Assembly: GCF_008831035.1 (NCBI RefSeq)
Contig: NZ_WAJR01000014.1
Location: forward strand, 1-53,291
Source of the DNA: Ellagibacter isourolithinifaciens
Lineage (GTDB): Bacteria > Actinomycetota > Coriobacteriia > Coriobacteriales > Eggerthellaceae
Reading direction: 5' to 3'
Length of the DNA stretch: 53,291 nt
Shown: positions 50,142 through 53,291 of the stretch, one piece after another
How positions within the stretch are numbered: the first letter of the stretch is position 1
Layout of the letters: each line of letters begins with the position of its first letter
Position numbers and translations under genes: made by a program
The notes under the pieces: generated by a model
Database searches by the model: none
Seen by the model: the letters and a program-made list of their open reading frames with translations, nothing else
Told to the model about the DNA's origin: nothing

Positions 50142-50867
50142 CTAAAGCGCAGCCGCCGCCTCCTTGTCGAGCACCACCGTCACATCCGGGTGCAGCTGCA
50201 AAATGCTCGCAGGAACCTGCGGAACCACTGGCCCGCGAAGCACGTCACGAACGATTTCCGCCTTGCCTGAGCCATTCACCACGAGAAGAATCTTGCGCGC
50301 CTTCATGATGGTGCCGATACCCATGGTGTACGCCTCGCGCGGCACCTCATCGGCGGAGTCGAACAGGCGGCTGTTCGCCTGGATGGTGCTCTCCGTAAGC
50401 TCGACGCAATGGGTGGTCACAGGGAAGGAATCACACGGCTCGTTAAATCCGATGTGCCCGTTGTGTCCCAAGCCCAGAAGCTGCAGGTCGACACCGCCTG
50501 CTTGCGTAATTGCCTGTTCGTATGCATCGCAAGCCGCCTGGGCGTCCTCCATCGAACCGTCGGGGACATGCGTCTTCTCGACGTCGATATCGACATGGTC
50601 GAAGAGGTTGTCCTGCATAAAGTAGCGGTAGCTCTGGTCGTGAGTTCCAGGCAGTCCGCGATACTCGTCAAGATTGAACGACTGCGCATTCGCAAAGCTG
50701 ATTTCGCCTGCGTCGCACGCGCGCACGAGCTCGGCATACAGGCCAATCGGGGTCGTACCCGTCGCGAGGCCAAGGACACTGTCCGGCTTCGCCTTCAGCT
50801 GCTCCGCGATCACGTTCGCCGCGGCAACGCTCATCTCCTCATAGTTTTCGGTAACTACTACGTTCAC
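50142..50867 (-). CDS. nagB: Glucosamine-6-phosphate deaminase
   Basis: A 241-residue NagB of the short, Bacillus-like length. It converts glucosamine-6-P to fructose-6-P and ammonia. Motifs are LGLATGTTPIGLY (phosphate loop), FNLDEYRGL with the catalytic Asp, and LLGLGHNGHIGFNEP with the active-site His and Glu. The best start is the GTG at 50867, preceded by AAAGGA; the frame is open to 50903. It ends the sialic acid/amino-sugar route. The upstream gene on this strand is the large membrane protein. Confidence 0.93.
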   Translation of the reverse strand: MNVVVTENYEEMSVAAANVIAEQLKAKPDSVLGLATGTTPIGLYAELVRACDAGEISFANAQSFNLDEYRGLPGTHDQSYRYFMQDNLFDHVDIDVEKTHVPDGSMEDAQAACDAYEQAITQAGGVDLQLLGLGHNGHIGFNEPCDSFPVTTHCVELTESTIQANSRLFDSADEVPREAYTMGIGTIMKARKILLVVNGSGKAEIVRDVLRGPVVPQVPASILQLHPDVTVVLDKEAAAAL

Positions 50868-50948
50868 GTCAGTTTTCCTTTCCAACCAGCGGCCCACGGC
50901 CACTCCTTCGCCTTAATTCGATGCAACGCGCATGCTGCAGCGCACTCG

Positions 50949-53129
50949 TTATGTCCAGAACAGTACCGTCTCAAAGAAGCTCGAATACGCCCATGAATAC
51001 ACGTCAGAATACCATCCCGTTTCGGGAACGAAGCAAATGAGCGCGCTATAGAAAACGCTCACCGCCACAAGCGCGAGAAGCACTTTGGTGAATACCTGTG
51101 CCATTGTCGAACCTGGCACAAGATTCTCGTTCACAATGAAGACGAGAAGCACCGCGGCAGCCAAGAACATGAAGCTGAAATCGGCATAGTAGCGCTGCAA
51201 GATTCCCGCCATCTCCGCATCAAGCAGCGCGACGATGACGCCCGCTGCGATCAGCACCACAATGACGCCCATGGTTGTGCGCGTCGAGCGCTGAGAAATT
51301 CGCAGCTTCAGGATGCGGGAAGCGAACGGAAGCACCCAAAGCACCGGAAGGCAGGCCAGCACGCCGCCGAAGGTGACTTCTTTGATAGTCTGCCCCATGT
51401 AGGTGGTCTCAAACGGCGTCGGCTGCAGGAAGGGGAACACCCCCGTCACACATGGCGGCTGCAAAAAGTACGTAAACAATGCGGGAGCCAAGCGCCCCAC
51501 GTTCATTCCGCGCTTCGTCATGTCGTTGACCGTGAGATTGTAGTTCGCGCCGAAGTCGGTGAGGGACCCGAAACGCGCATTGTTATACAGCATGATGCCA
51601 GCAGCGACCACGACATACGGCGCTATTAAGCAAGCGAATTCTCGAGCGCCGCGCCTCGTGAAAAGCCGGCGCTCGGTGATGTAGCGACGCCAGAACAGCG
51701 GGAAGGCAAGAAACGACAGCAGCACGAGCTGAGGTCGGCACCCCGCAACAAGCGCCATGCATAGCGAGCCCGCCAGATACCATCCACACGGCCTCTGCGA
51801 GCCACGACCACACATCCACAGATAGAGCCCCCAGACAGAGAACGCCAGGCCGCACGCAATCGGCAGCGAGTAGAACGTCGGAAACTTCACCAGATACAAA
51901 ATGCCGCAGCACGTGACAAGGGCAATCTGGAGGAGCAGATACAGCCCAAGGCTCACCTGCTTGAAATGGTAGCGAGCAAAGCGATCGAGCAAGGCCGAGC
52001 ACCCCAGGATGAAAGCAATCACTGCGAGGAGCACGCCGATAGCCGTTGGGAAACTTGCGCCTGTCGCCAGATAGAACGGCAAGTAAAACAAAAGCACCGG
52101 AACCACACCAAAGTACACGTAATAGTGCCCCTGGTAGTAAGCGACGTCGAACAGGTACGGCTCGCCCGTCTCCTTCTGTAACTCATCACGAGCGCCCTTA
52201 TCATAGGGATCGTCCATCTGCTGAAGCCAGTCGGGCGGTTCCTCTTCCAGATAGAGCTTCCCCTGCGACATGGATTTGGCGAGCTCGGCATACTGCTGCG
52301 CATTCTCACCGCCGACCTCAAACGGGTTCGCAATGCTATGGCCGTCCCACGATCCGAAGTTGTAGGTAGACGTGGCAACGCCCACAAGGTTGGACCCCAT
52401 GAAGAGAAACGACGAGATGAGCACGACCTCAATCGCGACCGCGCAGATGATTCCCCCCTTCGAGAGCTTTGGCCGGCGAGCAATGCTCACGCGGTAAACG
52501 CTCGAACCAGGTCGGAAGAGATACGTAAACGCCAGGAGTCCGATCACGCCGAAAAAGCGAAGGAAGTTGAATGAAAACGGCCGATGGGCGTTCAACACGA
52601 GACTTGTCAGGCGAACCGGGTAGTTGGTCTTCTCGTTGCCGACAAGCTCGATTCGAAGATTCTTAACGTAGCCCGTAGTGTTCAGATTCACGTACTGGCT
52701 CTCCGGCACCATGGTCGAGATGTCGACCTCGGGAACACCGAGGGTATATTCCGTCGTATCAAAGTATGTTGCGTGGGCATCGTCGGTGAACTGAATCTTG
52801 AAAGTGAGGTTTTGCGCGGGCTGTTCCCAATCGAACTTAAGGTACACATTGTGGACTTCAGTGTTCAAGTTGGAGAACTCAATGACGTTGTCGACTTCGG
52901 TAATCTTATACTGCTCGTCGCTTGATTCCTGCAACTCGAGGGAATCGCTTAAGTCAATCGAGTTGTAGCCTAGCGACTTATAGAAGTTGATGTTGAACAC
53001 AAAAACTTCGAGGAATAGCGCAATTACGATAATGACAGCCGCCACCTTGGCGATATGCGCAAGCAAAGAACGCCTCGGGAGGACCCGAGACTCATACAGA
53101 TACGTGATATTCCTTCGGAGCGTTGGCAT
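50949..53129 (-). CDS. Large polytopic membrane protein, glycosyltransferase GT-C-like
   Basis: A 726-residue protein. One N-terminal membrane helix (VAAVIIVIALFLEVFVFNINF) is followed by an extracytoplasmic beta-rich domain of about 150 residues (residues 45-190). About eleven further helices follow. An Asp-rich loop (PPDWLQQMDDPYDKGARDELQ) after the third helix and FDVAYYQGHYYVYFGVVP are typical of uncharacterised coriobacterial GT-C-like proteins that use lipid-linked sugars. No catalytic residue can be assigned with confidence. It may be an envelope polysaccharide or glycoprotein enzyme. The start at 53129 has no ribosome site and sits 8 bases after a TATAAT box. Confidence 0.65.
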   Translation of the reverse strand: MPTLRRNITYLYESRVLPRRSLLAHIAKVAAVIIVIALFLEVFVFNINFYKSLGYNSIDLSDSLELQESSDEQYKITEVDNVIEFSNLNTEVHNVYLKFDWEQPAQNLTFKIQFTDDAHATYFDTTEYTLGVPEVDISTMVPESQYVNLNTTGYVKNLRIELVGNEKTNYPVRLTSLVLNAHRPFSFNFLRFFGVIGLLAFTYLFRPGSSVYRVSIARRPKLSKGGIICAVAIEVVLISSFLFMGSNLVGVATSTYNFGSWDGHSIANPFEVGGENAQQYAELAKSMSQGKLYLEEEPPDWLQQMDDPYDKGARDELQKETGEPYLFDVAYYQGHYYVYFGVVPVLLFYLPFYLATGASFPTAIGVLLAVIAFILGCSALLDRFARYHFKQVSLGLYLLLQIALVTCCGILYLVKFPTFYSLPIACGLAFSVWGLYLWMCGRGSQRPCGWYLAGSLCMALVAGCRPQLVLLSFLAFPLFWRRYITERRLFTRRGAREFACLIAPYVVVAAGIMLYNNARFGSLTDFGANYNLTVNDMTKRGMNVGRLAPALFTYFLQPPCVTGVFPFLQPTPFETTYMGQTIKEVTFGGVLACLPVLWVLPFASRILKLRISQRSTRTTMGVIVVLIAAGVIVALLDAEMAGILQRYYADFSFMFLAAAVLLVFIVNENLVPGSTMAQVFTKVLLALVAVSVFYSALICFVPETGWYSDVYSWAYSSFFETVLFWT

Positions 53130-53137
53130 GACTCATT

Positions 53138-53143
53138 ATTATA
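53138..53143 (-). promoter_or_regulatory. -10 box giving a near-leaderless transcript for the large membrane protein gene
   Basis: On the minus strand a consensus TATAAT (53143-53138) lies eight bases before the ATG at 53129. A TTGAGC (53164-53159) 15 bases upstream may be the -35 and ends exactly where the IS element begins. Confidence 0.5.
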
Positions 53144-53164
53144 GCGGAGAAAGGCCCCGCTCAA

Positions 53165-53291
53165 TGAACTGCATCCCAATTCTTGGACGGGCTAATTAGC
53201 GGCCTACGCCGCACATAGGGACTGATTCCGGAACTCCTCCGGGGTCAGTCCCTTTAGTTTAACCTGCCTCCTTCTCGTGTTCCAGTGGATG
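53165..53291 (-). mobile_element. End of an IS3-family insertion sequence, truncated by the window edge
   Basis: The putative terminal inverted repeat starts TGAACTGCATCCCAATTCTT at 53165. Inside it lies the 3' end of a transposase gene. The element continues beyond 53291, so its other end, target duplication and integrity cannot be judged. Confidence 0.75.
53204..53291 (-). CDS. IS3-family transposase OrfB, C-terminal fragment
   Basis: The minus-strand reading frame that enters at the right edge encodes IHWNTRRRQVKLKGLTPEEF and a short tail ending at a TAG (53206-53204). The R-x-x-x-K-L-K-G-x-x-P-x-E-[FY]-R pattern is the standard C-terminus of IS3-family (IS150 group) integrase-core transposases. 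Only 28 residues are inside the window. Confidence 0.85.
   Translation of the reverse strand, partial: IHWNTRRRQVKLKGLTPEEFRNQSLCAA

Noticed and set aside
1-53291. CRISPR array or prophage
   Set aside because: No regularly spaced direct repeats and no phage structural or integrase genes were seen, apart from the IS3 fragment at the right edge.

Overview
The window looks like a chromosomal segment of a GC-rich anaerobic actinobacterium of the class Coriobacteriia, most likely family Eggerthellaceae (Slackia/Eggerthella-like). This is inference from gene content: a Tat-exported molybdopterin oxidoreductase with an NrfD-type membrane anchor, a TorD-type chaperone, a homodimer-type pyruvate:ferredoxin oxidoreductase, Tat-type lipoproteins and CCA-encoding tRNA genes. 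No 16S rRNA gene is present to settle the genus.

Layout. 1-1741: a DUF1846 protein. 1835-6768 (minus): a respiratory molybdoenzyme operon (catalytic subunit, four-cluster ferredoxin subunit, NrfD anchor, TorD chaperone), preceded by an array of CCTATGA half-sites that overlaps its predicted -35. 7018-9465 (minus): a second, orphan NrfD-like membrane protein followed by a YtrA-type GntR regulator and an SPFH/slipin protein. 9870-11984: panBCD with promoter and terminator. 12094-16444: NAD kinase, then murJ and an ATP-grasp ligase probably acting on the cell envelope. 16445-21668 (minus): map, then the tRNA-Tyr/Thr/Met-tuf-rpmG-tRNA-Trp-secE-nusG-rplK-rplA operon, which has a near-consensus promoter and a terminator. 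21965-26503: an NlpC/P60 secreted hydrolase, putP (minus) and a PLP aminotransferase. 26479-34365 (minus): an AddAB-type helicase-nuclease pair, a zinc-ribbon protein and a membrane protein of unknown function. 34754-38302 (minus): pyruvate:ferredoxin oxidoreductase.

38771-50867 forms what I read as a complete sialic acid/amino-sugar scavenging locus: a peptide-class ABC importer (lipoprotein, permease, fused permease-ATPase, ATPase), a cytoplasmic SGNH esterase placed inside the importer genes, nanA-type lyase, ROK kinase (nanK), nanE, and on the opposite strand nagB and nagA. Together they would import sialic acid, possibly remove O-acetyl groups, cleave it to ManNAc and pyruvate, phosphorylate and epimerise it to GlcNAc-6-P, and deacetylate and deaminate it to fructose-6-P. 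Pyruvate could feed the neighbouring oxidoreductase. The peptide-class importer could instead carry peptides; the sialic acid assignment rests on context.

50949-53129 is a large polytopic, glycosyltransferase-like membrane protein. Its promoter abuts the end of an IS3-family element that runs off the right edge. Notable non-coding structures are a 108-bp palindromic element upstream of nanA, one arm of which matches 18 bases inside nanE, an inverted repeat next to the nanA promoter, two probable leaderless starts, and several intra-operon hairpins.
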